NCBI RefSeq assembly: GCF_023100845.1 | Contig: NZ_CP095864.1 | Coordinates: 3,844,001-3,908,000, forward strand | Length of the DNA: 64,000 nucleotides | Reading direction: 5' to 3' | Source: Gordonia sp. PP30 | GTDB lineage: Bacteria; Actinomycetota; Actinomycetes; Mycobacteriales; Mycobacteriaceae | Part shown: positions 1-15,261 of the stretch, in pieces | How the letters are laid out: each line of letters opens with the position of its first letter | Numbering within the stretch: the first letter of the stretch is position 1 | Made by a program: the position numbers and the translations under genes | Notes under the pieces: generated by a model | Told to the model about the DNA's origin: nothing | The model's input: only the letters and a program-made list of their open reading frames with translations | Database searches by the model: none

Positions 1-238
1 GTCGGGCCTGCCCGGACCGATCGACGGCGGCCCCGTCGAGACCATCGGCGGCCTCTTCGGCGGCAACGTGCTGGAGGCCATCGCCCTGCAGTGCACCACG
101 AACATGGCGAACCGCCTCAGCGCACTCGGCATCCCCTATCGCTTCAGCCACCGCCCCGACGGCACCCACAGCTGGGGCCTGTTCTCCGCGGACATGCGCC
201 TGTCGTGGCCGATGATCGCGCGGGCCATCGGGGCGTAA
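1..238 (+). CDS. Mycolyltransferase / antigen 85-type esterase, C-terminal part
   Basis: Only the last 78 codons are in the window; the 5' part lies off the left edge. The frame opens at base 2 and ends at TAA 236-238. The tail contains GTHSW at about 18 residues before the end of the conserved core, the usual surroundings of the catalytic histidine in antigen 85/trehalose mycolyltransferases (Ser-Asp/Glu-His alpha/beta hydrolases acting outside the membrane to move mycolic acids between trehalose and arabinogalactan). A preceding Gly-rich stretch and a conserved Cys fit the same family. The serine and acid residues cannot be checked here. A plain secreted esterase of the same fold is the alternative. 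It converges on the next gene. Confidence 0.72.
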   Translation, partial: SGLPGPIDGGPVETIGGLFGGNVLEAIALQCTTNMANRLSALGIPYRFSHRPDGTHSWGLFSADMRLSWPMIARAIGA

Positions 239-315
239 CAGCGTTTCGCCGACGTAGCAGCGCCTCGTCACAAAGGCAGCGGTCGCGAGCGCTGCTTCGG
301 TGACGAAGCGCTGCC
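237..315. repeat. Palindromic intergenic repeat, copy 1 (GCAGCG/CGCTGC type)
   Basis: This stretch begins at the mycolyltransferase stop codon and runs to the end of the AbiEi-like gene. It contains GGCAGCGGTCGCGAGCGCTG, two near-complementary arms around a GTCGCGA core, inside an outer pair of related arms (CAGCGTTTCG and CGAAGCGCTG). Related copies lie at 1348-1415 and 39067-39130. It may act as the terminator between the two convergent genes. Confidence 0.7.
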
Positions 316-321
316 GCGACC

Positions 322-1290
322 TCAGAGGTCGCTCGGCGGCAGCGGTCGCGCGTCGGGCACGACGAGGCCGGCCGCCCGCAAGCGTTGCCTCACCCGCTCC
401 AGCATGCTTCCGTCCCGCAGGTCCCGGTACACCCAGCGCACCACGTCCAGACCGAGATCCCGCAGGCCGTCTTCCCGGATCTTCTCGGCGACGACGACCT
501 CCGCGGGGGCCTCCCCCGGACCACTGAATTCGCCGGAATACTTCACGACGCCGTCGAACTCGCCGACCACCTTGCCGTCCCAGTCACAGTCGACGACGGC
601 CGCATCGCCGCTGCCTAGGATGTACCGCACCTGCAGTTTCGGCACCGGGAACCCGGCCGTGATCATCAGTGCGCGGCTCCACGACTCCCCCGGATTCGCC
701 GCCAGGCCGTCGGCGTGGCGCAACGCGTATCGCGCGCCCGCCGCGCCCCGCCGGCTCGGCTTCACCAGCTCATCGAGTTCTTCTCGGGTCACCCCCGCGT
801 GCAGAGCCGAGTCGAGCGCCGCCAGTGCCCTCGGGAAGCCCGCGGACCGGGCGATGTCGGCCGCCGTCCGGGCCAGACCGGTCACCCGGACACCCTCGAT
901 CACCACGATGTCCGCGTCGTCGACGGGACACGCGTGGATCAGGAACCGCCTGTTCCGGACGTATCCGTGCGAACTGTGGCCGGTGATCGCGTGCACGCAG
1001 CGTCGATCGGGTGACAGGAGCTCGAGGCCGTGGAGCGCGGCCGCCGACTGGTGGCTGAGCACTCTGTCGCCGGGGCCCGCGGCCGCCGCGGCGAGGCACT
1101 TGGCCCGATAGATCGCCTGTCGCTGCCGGTATCCGGGCAGTCCGCGCAGCGCCAGGGCGTCGAGGTACACGCCACGGGCGACGCGAACGAGCACCCCGGC
1201 CCGCACCGCGGCGTCGAACTCGCGCGGCGTGACACCCGATTCCAGGACCGTCTTCCGGTAGATGAGCCCGTGATCGTCGTACGTCCACAT
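322..1290 (-). CDS. AbiEi-like antitoxin-domain protein with DUF559/Vsr-like C-terminus
   Basis: A 322-residue protein. The N-terminal ~60 residues look like the winged-helix 'AbiEi antitoxin N-terminal' domain (a GVTPREFDAAVRAG-type helix followed by RVARGVYLD). The C-terminal third contains an acidic core (VVDCDWDGKVVGEFDG) followed by EKIREDGLRDLG, the pattern of DUF559/Vsr-fold endonuclease-like domains common in actinobacteria. No AbiEii-type nucleotidyltransferase toxin gene is next to it, so a toxin-antitoxin role is not supported here. I chose ATG at 1290; a TTG at 1305 is in frame. It is flanked on both sides by copies of the same palindromic repeat. Function is unknown; DNA binding or nuclease activity is inferred from the fold only. 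Confidence 0.75.
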   Translation of the reverse strand: MWTYDDHGLIYRKTVLESGVTPREFDAAVRAGVLVRVARGVYLDALALRGLPGYRQRQAIYRAKCLAAAAAGPGDRVLSHQSAAALHGLELLSPDRRCVHAITGHSSHGYVRNRRFLIHACPVDDADIVVIEGVRVTGLARTAADIARSAGFPRALAALDSALHAGVTREELDELVKPSRRGAAGARYALRHADGLAANPGESWSRALMITAGFPVPKLQVRYILGSGDAAVVDCDWDGKVVGEFDGVVKYSGEFSGPGEAPAEVVVAEKIREDGLRDLGLDVVRWVYRDLRDGSMLERVRQRLRAAGLVVPDARPLPPSDL

Positions 1291-1347
1291 GAAGATTGGA
1301 CGCAACAGGCACCGATCCGGTTCCCCGTTTCACCGCTCCGGTCGCCG

Positions 1348-1415
1348 TAGCAGCGCTTCGATACGGAAGCAGCGTTCGCGAGCGCTGCTTCTGTAGCGGA
1401 ACGCTGCTTCGTGGG
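1348..1415. repeat. Palindromic intergenic repeat, copy 2
   Basis: GAAGCAGCG and CGCTGCTTC are perfect 9-bp arms around TTCGCGAG, nested in outer related arms (GCAGCGCTTCG and AACGCTGCTTCG). It lies upstream of the AbiEi-like gene. It is the same family as 237-315 and 39067-39130. Confidence 0.8.
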
Positions 1416-1429
1416 TTCTAGGACGGCGT

Positions 1430-1500
1430 TTCGACACCGGCCTCGGCTAGCGCCTCGGCCGGGCTCAACGGGCTACATGGGGCGGCTCGACGAGCGGGCC
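1430..1500. repeat. Dispersed TTCGACACCG...CTCAACGGGCT repeat, partial copy
   Basis: The stretch has GTTTCGACACCGGCCTCGGC, then GCTAGCGCCTCGGCCGGG and CTCAACGGGCT. This word order is also found at 22241-22803, 26543-26600 and 45877-46125. It occupies the space downstream of rpoC with no coding potential. Confidence 0.7.
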
Positions 1501-1538
1501 GCGGATGGCTCGAGGGGCCGACGACCCCCGGACACGAG

Positions 1539-1573
1539 GAGGCCCCCGATCCGGGGGATGGATCGGGGGCCTC
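1539..1573 (-). terminator. Rho-independent-type hairpin after rpoC
   Basis: GAGGCCCCCGATCC pairs perfectly with GGATCGGGGGCCTC (14 bp) across a 7-base loop, 10 bases after the rpoC stop. A long U-run is lacking, as is usual for terminators in high-GC actinobacteria. It is well placed to end the rpoBC transcript. Confidence 0.8.
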
Positions 1574-1583
1574 GTCGACCACT

Positions 1584-5537
<3,954 letters not shown>

Positions 5538-5612
5538 GTTATGCCCCTCCAGAGGAGTTTTCTCTAAGTCGTTTTAGGGGGGTACACGGGGGGACGGAGT
5601 CCCCCCGTGCGA

Positions 5613-9122
<3,510 letters not shown>

Positions 9123-9295
9123 GATGCGTCCTTCTCTCGCGTGGTGTTCACTATGTGGCGTTTTTAGCCATTTGGCCTTGGGGCCGCTGCGTGGACTGGA
9201 ATACCTGAGTTCACCTGCGGTTTTCCCACGGCACGATAGTGATGCTCGCTCGGAAAGGACGATCAGTGGACAGGGTGCAGCCAGCGCAACGTCCT

Positions 9296-9326
9296 ACTGT
9301 ATCAGAAGATGGGCAGCATGTGTCAA
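9296..9326 (-). promoter_or_regulatory. Probable housekeeping promoter of rpoBC
   Basis: On the minus strand TTGACA (9321-9326) and TACAGT (9296-9301) are separated by 19 bases. This gives a start near 9289 and a leader of about 165 nt before the TTG of rpoB. Nothing else of note was seen between 9327 and 9361. Confidence 0.6.
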
Positions 9327-9361
9327 CCCCGTCAAATCGACGGTGCGTGACGGCGCCCCGG

Positions 9362-9395
9362 GAAAACCTCGGCGCTGGTGCCGGATGAGGTTTTC
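9362..9395 (-). terminator. Hairpin between the mce operon end and rpoB
   Basis: GAAAACCTC and GAGGTTTTC are perfect 9-bp arms across a 16-base loop. It lies about 95 bases past the stop of the last mce-operon gene, in the 370-bp gap before rpoB. Read on the minus strand, the complement ends in a U-poor tail, so terminator function is likely but not certain. Confidence 0.5.
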
Positions 9396-9457
9396 ATTGG
9401 GACCAGACTGTACCGCCGAGGCGCGCTCGTCAAGCAGAACGCGCACTTTGGCGCCGA

Positions 9458-9485
9458 ATCACATCGAGTTCGGCGCCCGCGCGGC
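9458..9485 (-). terminator. Hairpin directly after the last mce-operon gene
   Basis: GGCGCCGAA and TTCGGCGCC form a perfect 9-bp stem with a 10-base loop, starting 6 bases past the stop codon at 9491. This is the likely end of the mce operon transcript. Confidence 0.65.
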
Positions 9486-9490
9486 ACCCG

Positions 9491-10477
9491 TCAGACCGTG
9501 TCGTACTCGCTGATCAGCCACTGATCGCCGTGCTTCACGAAGTTCATCCGCATGCGCGGCGTGTCGCTGCCGGTCGGCGTGCCGTCGGACGTACTGCTCA
9601 TGATGAAGCCGATCAGAACCGTCGCCTTGTCCCCGGACAGGTTCTCGACGCCGAGGGTGTCGGCATGGCAGTCCATGCCCGCCTTGCCCTGGGTCACCAG
9701 CTTGCGGCTGGTGGCCGCGTAGTCGTTCAGGTTCTTCAGTGCGGTCCCGGTGAGCGCGGCGCGCGCGTTCTTCAGGCTGTCGTCGTACTTGTCCCACTGA
9801 TAGGTGAACGGGGCGCAGGCACGTTTCGCGGCCTGCGACATCAGCTCACTGGTCTCGCCGTTGTCGAGGAACGCCTTGTTGCTGTTGACCGGCGGCGAGC
9901 CCGGATGGAACGCCAGTACCGCCGCGATCGCCCCGACCACGGCCGCGACCAGCCAGAACGTGACGGCGAGCGACACCGACTTCTCGTTGTCACGGGTCGG
10001 CGGCTGCTTCGCCGCGCGCTCGGCGGCCTGGTCCGCCGCGTCGCGGGCCTCGGCGCGGGCCGCCGTCAGATCCACGGTCTCCTCGCGGATCCGCGACGTC
10101 GGCGCGTTGCTGCCCCGGGCCTCGCGGATCTTCGCGGTGGCGGCCGCCGAATCCCGCTTGGCGTCCGGCGACGCGGTGTCGTCGCCGCCGGGCCGAGTGA
10201 GCGAGACGGCGGTCTCCACGATCGCGGTGTCTGCGCCGGCCGGGGCCGGACCGTTCGCGGCACCGGCGGACGGGGCGTCCTCGGGAAGCGGGTCGCCGGA
10301 TCGCCGGATCACCATCTTCGGCACGTTCGAGGCAGCGCTCACCACGACGGTCGCCACACCCGCGGCGTCGTCGCGCGGCTCGGCACCGCTCGCCGCGACG
10401 GTCACGTCGTCCGCGGTATCCTGGTCGGCCGGGGCCGGATCGGTGGGCGTCCTGTCACTCATCTGCTCGTCGCTCAT
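9491..10477 (-). CDS. Mce-associated membrane protein (last gene of mce operon)
   Basis: 328 residues. Residues 1-165 form a low-complexity, Ala/Asp-rich cytoplasmic region with many charged residues. One membrane segment follows (VTFWLVAAVVGAIAAVLAF, about 172-190). An outside domain of about 135 residues resembles the NTF2-like/Mam fold of Mce-associated proteins and has two Cys (CAPFTY and MDCHAD) that could pair. Mam proteins stabilise Mce complexes in mycobacteria; the exact partner here is unknown. The start overlaps the preceding stop (TGATG), which implies translational coupling. Two hairpins follow. Placement as the eleventh gene of the operon supports the call more than sequence similarity does. 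Confidence 0.75.
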   Translation of the reverse strand: MSDEQMSDRTPTDPAPADQDTADDVTVAASGAEPRDDAAGVATVVVSAASNVPKMVIRRSGDPLPEDAPSAGAANGPAPAGADTAIVETAVSLTRPGGDDTASPDAKRDSAAATAKIREARGSNAPTSRIREETVDLTAARAEARDAADQAAERAAKQPPTRDNEKSVSLAVTFWLVAAVVGAIAAVLAFHPGSPPVNSNKAFLDNGETSELMSQAAKRACAPFTYQWDKYDDSLKNARAALTGTALKNLNDYAATSRKLVTQGKAGMDCHADTLGVENLSGDKATVLIGFIMSSTSDGTPTGSDTPRMRMNFVKHGDQWLISEYDTV

Positions 10478-11307
10478 CAGTTGCCGCCTCCCTGCGAACC
10501 GTCGTCCGAATACTGGATCCCGTCGAGGGGCACCATCACCGAGGCCTTCCGCTTACCGTCCGCCTTCACCACGGTCACCAGGAAGGCAATGGGCTTCGCC
10601 TGCTGCTGGTTGTTCGCCTTGATCGCCTGAGTCGCGATACCGAAGACGAGAACCTTGGCAGTGTCGCCGCCGAGGTCGACTTCGGTCGGCGCCGCACCGG
10701 TGATCCGCGAGGTGATAGTGAAACCGGCCGACCCGTTACTGGCCTGCTTGGCCTGCTCGACCATCTTCCGCAGGTCACTCCCGTTGGCCTGCTTGAGCGC
10801 ATCCCCGGTCAGCGTGTCCTTGACCCGCTTGTCCCAGCCGTCGAGATCGTTCGGATCGATCGTGGTCACGTTCACCACCGCCTGTTCGGCGGCGTCGACC
10901 GAATCATCGCGCAGCGCGGTGATCGAGCCGTCATCACTGAGGTAGGCGTGGATGCCGACGTAGCCGAAGTAGCCGAGGCAGGCCACCGCTGCGGCGAGAG
11001 CGGCCACACCGGTGGACAGCAGCAGTGAGGCGAGCCAGTGCCGCGACTCCCCCGGCGCCGATCCGCCGGAGCGGGCGGCGCGGGCGGCCGCCTTCTCCGC
11101 CTTCCGCGCAGCCTTGCGGTCGGCCTTCGACTCCGACGCCGCCGCGTCCGGGGAATCGGTATCGATCCCCGCGGATTCGGTGTCCTTCACCGCCGTTTCA
11201 GGCTCTTCGACCACTGTGTCTGCGGTGTCGGATTCGATCGGCGTAGTGTCGTTCCCGTCCGCCGCGCCCTCGGGCTCGTCGGTCGCGGAGTTCTGCTCAG
11301 AAGTCAT
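10477..11307 (-). CDS. Mce-associated membrane protein
   Basis: 276 residues with the same plan as the next gene. Residues 1-85 are a Glu/Asp/Thr-rich then Lys/Arg/Ala-rich cytoplasmic region. A membrane segment lies around 92-115 (LLLSTGVAALAAAVACLGYF). A soluble extracytoplasmic domain of about 155 residues includes DDSVDAAEQAVVNVTT, a pattern typical of Mam proteins. It lies 102 bp after mceF, the largest gap in the operon, so a secondary promoter or processing site there is possible. The role inferred from context is to support assembly or stability of the Mce transporter. Confidence 0.78.
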   Translation of the reverse strand: MTSEQNSATDEPEGAADGNDTTPIESDTADTVVEEPETAVKDTESAGIDTDSPDAAASESKADRKAARKAEKAAARAARSGGSAPGESRHWLASLLLSTGVAALAAAVACLGYFGYVGIHAYLSDDGSITALRDDSVDAAEQAVVNVTTIDPNDLDGWDKRVKDTLTGDALKQANGSDLRKMVEQAKQASNGSAGFTITSRITGAAPTEVDLGGDTAKVLVFGIATQAIKANNQQQAKPIAFLVTVVKADGKRKASVMVPLDGIQYSDDGSQGGGN

Positions 11308-11409
11308 CGGGCGCCACTGTATCTACTCGGGGCCGCACATGCGACTGCCGCCGTCAGTGGTGCCCTGCGTCATCGCTCAGGGACCGCCGGCGGCGGCAGC
11401 GCACTGCGG

Positions 11410-12663
11410 CTAGTTGTACTTCGTCGGGTGCACTCCCATGAGCCACGCCAGCTGGGTGGCCAGCGGGTTCAGGTTGAGAGTGTCCGGCATCTTCTTCGGG
11501 GTCTTGTCCCACGGCTGCGGGAAGTCCGGATTGGCCAGCGCAGCGCGGTTCGCGCTTCGGACACCGGTCGGATTGCCCACGGCGACATCACAGTTCGCGT
11601 CCTTGTTGAACGGGAAGTCGTCGTAGTTGATGTCGAAGGACGGGTTCTTCTTCTTGATGTCCGCGATCATCTTCTGGGTGCTCTCGTAACCCACGGTGCA
11701 GGCCGGCGGGTTCTCGGTCTCCAGGACGATACCGAAGTGGATCTGCCCGTCACCCGGCGCCGGCGTGTGCGAGCCTGCCGATAGCGCCGACAGCATGGCT
11801 AACAGGGCACCGGTCGAGAAGGTGGCCGGCTCGATCGTGTCCATGGTGTCGCCGAGCTTGTGGATCAGCGTGGTGGCGTCCGTGCCGTTCTTCTGAATGA
11901 ACGACGAGAGCTGCGTCGCCGTCATCGGCGCGTTGGTCAGGATCCGGCGGACGGCCGGGTCCGACGACGCAAGCGTCGCGGTGATCTGATCGAGGCTCTT
12001 GGACCAGGCCAGGATCTCATCGGACTGGTCGGCCTGCGTGCCGAGGACGACGTCCGCGTTCTGGATCAGCGAGATGGTCTGGCCCAGATTGTCGTGCCCG
12101 GTCTGCGCGAGCTTGGTCAGCGAGTCGACCAGCCGGTTCATGTTCTCCGACTGCCCGTTGAAGGCCAGACCGAGCTCGTGGACGACAGTGGTCAGGTCCT
12201 TGACCGGTACCGCCTCGGTGAGCTTGATGGTGTCGGTCATGACGTCTTGCAGCACCGGGGGCAGCGTGTACTTGGTGATCACGTCGCCCTTTTTCAGGTA
12301 CGGACCCGCACCGGTCGTCGGCTGCAGATCCACGAACTGCTCACCGATGGCCGACCGGTTGGCGATCACCGCGGTGGCCGACTCCGGGATCTTCGGGCCG
12401 CGCGAGTCCAGCCGCAGCTCGACGTCGACGCCCTTTTCGGTCAGTTTCATGGTGCCGACGCGGCCCACCGGCACGCCCCGGTAGGTGACCTCGGCATTCT
12501 GGAAGATGCCGCCCGCGCTCTCCCCCATCCGGAGGGTCACCTTGTACTGCGACAGACCGACCATCTTGTCGAGCTGCGCGTAGTTGGCACCCACGAAGAC
12601 GATCGCGGCCACACCGATTATCGCGAAGACCACCAGCTGAATCTTGACGAGCCTACTGAGCAT
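11410..12663 (-). CDS. MCE family protein, MceF position
   Basis: 417 residues. A single N-terminal membrane anchor (VVFAIIGVAAIVFVGANYA) is followed by the MCE/MlaD beta-barrel domain (about residues 38-120, with VTYRGVPVGRVGTM). A long helical region (about 130-280) would contribute to the needle that carries lipids through the envelope. The C-terminus has Cys-containing loops (PPACTVGYES and DANCDVAVG). It is the sixth mce gene. Its start overlaps the mceE stop by 11 bp. The set of six differs from one another as expected for a hetero-hexamer. Substrate (fatty acid, sterol or other lipid) cannot be told from sequence alone. Confidence 0.9.
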   Translation of the reverse strand: MLSRLVKIQLVVFAIIGVAAIVFVGANYAQLDKMVGLSQYKVTLRMGESAGGIFQNAEVTYRGVPVGRVGTMKLTEKGVDVELRLDSRGPKIPESATAVIANRSAIGEQFVDLQPTTGAGPYLKKGDVITKYTLPPVLQDVMTDTIKLTEAVPVKDLTTVVHELGLAFNGQSENMNRLVDSLTKLAQTGHDNLGQTISLIQNADVVLGTQADQSDEILAWSKSLDQITATLASSDPAVRRILTNAPMTATQLSSFIQKNGTDATTLIHKLGDTMDTIEPATFSTGALLAMLSALSAGSHTPAPGDGQIHFGIVLETENPPACTVGYESTQKMIADIKKKNPSFDINYDDFPFNKDANCDVAVGNPTGVRSANRAALANPDFPQPWDKTPKKMPDTLNLNPLATQLAWLMGVHPTKYN

Positions 12664-14002
12664 CGGAGCCTCCCGGGAATGCGAGCGAAGCGTCCAGGAA
12701 GTTGGTGCTCTTCGCGTCGGCGGGCAGCGGACCGTACTGGTTGCCGCCGGCCGGCTTCTTCTTGGCCGGCTTCTTCTTGGCCGGCGGAGTCGGGTTCATC
12801 GGGTACGTGCCACCCGACGGCGGAGTGTTCGGCCCCAGCTTCGAGTTCGGTGCCGGCGGCAGCAACGAGATCGTCGGCCAGCCCCAGCGCGGGCCGTTGC
12901 CGTTGACGTACGGATTGCCCTTGTAGATCGGCGGCGGGTTGACCGACGGCGCCCGGTAGTGCGGGGTGCCCTGTCCGACGCCGAGTGCCTCGAGCTGGTT
13001 GAGCAGCCGCAGGTCGACGTTCAGGAACAGGTTGGTCGAGTCGCCGTGCACGGCGGGCAGGATGTCGTCCGGGAACGGATGGGTCAGCATCAGCGGCGTC
13101 GCCGTGATGGCGTCGTCGACCGACTTCGCCAGCTCCGTGAGGATCGGCCGCAGCGCCTTCAGATCGTTGATCATCTGCGTGTGCGACTTCGCCAGGATGT
13201 CGGTGCCCACCTGACCCAGCTGGTCGAGCTTGGTCAGCAGGTCGACGAACTGCGGACGCTGCTGTTCGAGCACCGCGATACCGGCCGGCAACTCGTCGAG
13301 GATCCGGTCGATCTGTTGGGTCTGCTGAGCGGCCCGGTCCGACAGCACCGCGACGCCGTCGACCGCACGCACGATGTTGTCGCGCTGCTGGTTGAGACCG
13401 CGGATCAGCTTCTCGGAGTTGATCAGCAACTCTCGGGTCTGCTTGCTGCCCTCGGTACCGCCCATCGACTCGTTCAGGGCGGTGACGATCGGCTCTAGCT
13501 GGTTGATTCCGCCGCCGTTGAGCAGCAGCGACAGCGCGCCGAGGAGTTCCTCGATGTCCGTCGTGGTCTTGGTCCGATCGGTCGGGATCGGCACCTTCGG
13601 ATTCTGCCGTGGGGCGCCGGCCGCGTCCTTCGGGTCGCTCAGGCTGACGAACTTCTCACCCAGCAGGTTGGTCTGCTGGACCGCAGCCCGGGACTCATCG
13701 GAGAGATCGACCTGGTTCTTCACCTTGATGTGGACGCGCGCGTTCCACGAGTCGGCGGGCACCTCGATCTTGGTGACCTTGCCCACCGGAGTGCCGTCCA
13801 TCTTGACGACGGACTGCGGCACCAGGTCGAGGATGTTCGCGAACTCGATCATGTATTCGCGCGGATGGTCGCCCAGGTCGACACCACCGGGCAACGGCAT
13901 CTGCTGAACGTTGATCCCGCAGCCCGACACGCCGACCATCACCGCGCTCATCGCCACGGCCACGCCGGCCGCCTTGATGCGGCCTGACCTGCTGAGGTTC
14001 AT
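12653..14002 (-). CDS. MCE family lipoprotein, MceE position
   Basis: 449 residues. The signal peptide ends in a lipobox, VGVSGCG, with the modified Cys near residue 28, so this is the lipid-anchored subunit found at the E position of mycobacterial mce operons (LprK/LprN type). The MCE domain follows (about 40-125, with VVKMDGTPVGKVTKIEV), then a helical needle segment. The last ~90 residues are a Pro/Gly/Asn-rich tail with KKKPAKKKPAGG, a positively charged low-complexity patch. It overlaps mceD by 1 bp and mceF by 11 bp. The lipoprotein identity fixes the numbering of the six subunits. Confidence 0.93.
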   Translation of the reverse strand: MNLSRSGRIKAAGVAVAMSAVMVGVSGCGINVQQMPLPGGVDLGDHPREYMIEFANILDLVPQSVVKMDGTPVGKVTKIEVPADSWNARVHIKVKNQVDLSDESRAAVQQTNLLGEKFVSLSDPKDAAGAPRQNPKVPIPTDRTKTTTDIEELLGALSLLLNGGGINQLEPIVTALNESMGGTEGSKQTRELLINSEKLIRGLNQQRDNIVRAVDGVAVLSDRAAQQTQQIDRILDELPAGIAVLEQQRPQFVDLLTKLDQLGQVGTDILAKSHTQMINDLKALRPILTELAKSVDDAITATPLMLTHPFPDDILPAVHGDSTNLFLNVDLRLLNQLEALGVGQGTPHYRAPSVNPPPIYKGNPYVNGNGPRWGWPTISLLPPAPNSKLGPNTPPSGGTYPMNPTPPAKKKPAKKKPAGGNQYGPLPADAKSTNFLDASLAFPGGSDAQ

Positions 14003-15261
14003 CAGTTGCCTCCCGGGAGTGCAGGATCGGGGTTACCGGCGTTCTGGCCCGGGTGGTACATGTCCTGCAGCTTCTTGCCGCTCATGATGCCGAACGGCAG
14101 GATCGGCAGCAGCGGCTCCAGCACGTTGTTCTGGATCTGCTCACCGACCTCGGTGCAGTTGTTGACCAGCGGAGCCATGATCTTGCTGAACTGGACGGCC
14201 TGCGGGTTGCCCGGCAGGAGCTTGCCCAGGTCGAGCATCTTGCACAGCGCGCCGGCCGGGTTCTGCAGCTGCGTGATGTTCACGCGCATGTCGACCGTGC
14301 CCGACTCCGCGTCGTAGGCGTTGATCAGGTTGCTGACCGTCACCGGCAACACGGTCAGGATCTCCAGGAGATCCTTCTTGTTGTCGTACAGCGCGTCGGC
14401 CGTCGGTTCCAGGTCGCGCACCGCCTTGCCGAGCTTGTCCTCGTTGTCGGCGAGGAAGCCGGCGACGTCGCCCAGCGCGTACGACAGGGTGTCGAGCGCC
14501 TTTCCGAGTTGGTCGCGCTCCCCGGCCAGGAAGGTGTTGAACGACGCCATCTGCGTGTTGAACTGGCGCACCTGCGCGTCGTTCTCCTTCAGCGCCCCGA
14601 CGAACACGTCGAGGTTCGCGATGGTGCTGGCGATGTCGCCGCGGGAGTTCGCCAGCGTCGACGCCGCCTGCGACAGGTTGGTGATCGCGTTGCCGAGCTT
14701 CTCACCGTTGCCGTCGAGCGCCTTGGCGCCTGCGGACACGAAGTTACTCAGCGCGCCCTTCTCATTCACCTCGTCGGTGCCCGGGCCCAGCGACTTCGAC
14801 AGCTTCTGCAGGTTGGCGTAGATCGCGTCGATCTCCACCGGAACCCCGGTGCGATCGGTGCCCAGCGTCACGTTCGAACCGGCCTTGGGACCACCGGAAT
14901 AGGCGGGCACCAACTGCACGAAGCGGTCGGCGACCAGCGACGGGATGATCTGCACGGCCTGCACATCGGCCGGCAGCTTGACCCCGCGGTTCACCCGCAT
15001 GTCCACCTCGACGGTCTTGCCTCGCGGGGTGACCTTGGTGACCTTGCCGACGTCCACGCCGAGGATCTTGACGTTGGAGCCCTCGTAGATGCCCACCGCG
15101 CTGGTGAATCGCGCCTTCACTGTGGTCGCGGTGAGGACGTTGAAGGCCCACCAGCCGATGATGCCGAGGATCACGGCGACGATCACCACCACGGCGATGA
15201 TCAGATTGTTCTTGGCGTTGAAGAACTTCGTCTCGTTCACAGTCGTATCCGGAGTCGTCAT
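14002..15261 (-). CDS. MCE family protein, MceD position
   Basis: 419 residues. A membrane segment at about 19-42 (LIIAVVVIVAVILGIIGWWA) precedes the MCE domain (about 48-125, with GSNVKILGVDVGKVTKV). The helical part has regular heptad-like stretches of Leu/Ala. The C-terminal ~50 residues are Pro/Leu-rich. Both ends overlap neighbouring genes by a single base (TGATG arrangement), pointing to coupled translation and a fixed stoichiometry in the hexamer. Confidence 0.9.
   Translation of the reverse strand: MTTPDTTVNETKFFNAKNNLIIAVVVIVAVILGIIGWWAFNVLTATTVKARFTSAVGIYEGSNVKILGVDVGKVTKVTPRGKTVEVDMRVNRGVKLPADVQAVQIIPSLVADRFVQLVPAYSGGPKAGSNVTLGTDRTGVPVEIDAIYANLQKLSKSLGPGTDEVNEKGALSNFVSAGAKALDGNGEKLGNAITNLSQAASTLANSRGDIASTIANLDVFVGALKENDAQVRQFNTQMASFNTFLAGERDQLGKALDTLSYALGDVAGFLADNEDKLGKAVRDLEPTADALYDNKKDLLEILTVLPVTVSNLINAYDAESGTVDMRVNITQLQNPAGALCKMLDLGKLLPGNPQAVQFSKIMAPLVNNCTEVGEQIQNNVLEPLLPILPFGIMSGKKLQDMYHPGQNAGNPDPALPGGN

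Noticed and set aside
322-1290. Complete AbiE toxin-antitoxin system
   Set aside because: No AbiEii-type toxin gene is next to the AbiEi-like gene; both neighbours are a mycolyltransferase and rpoC.
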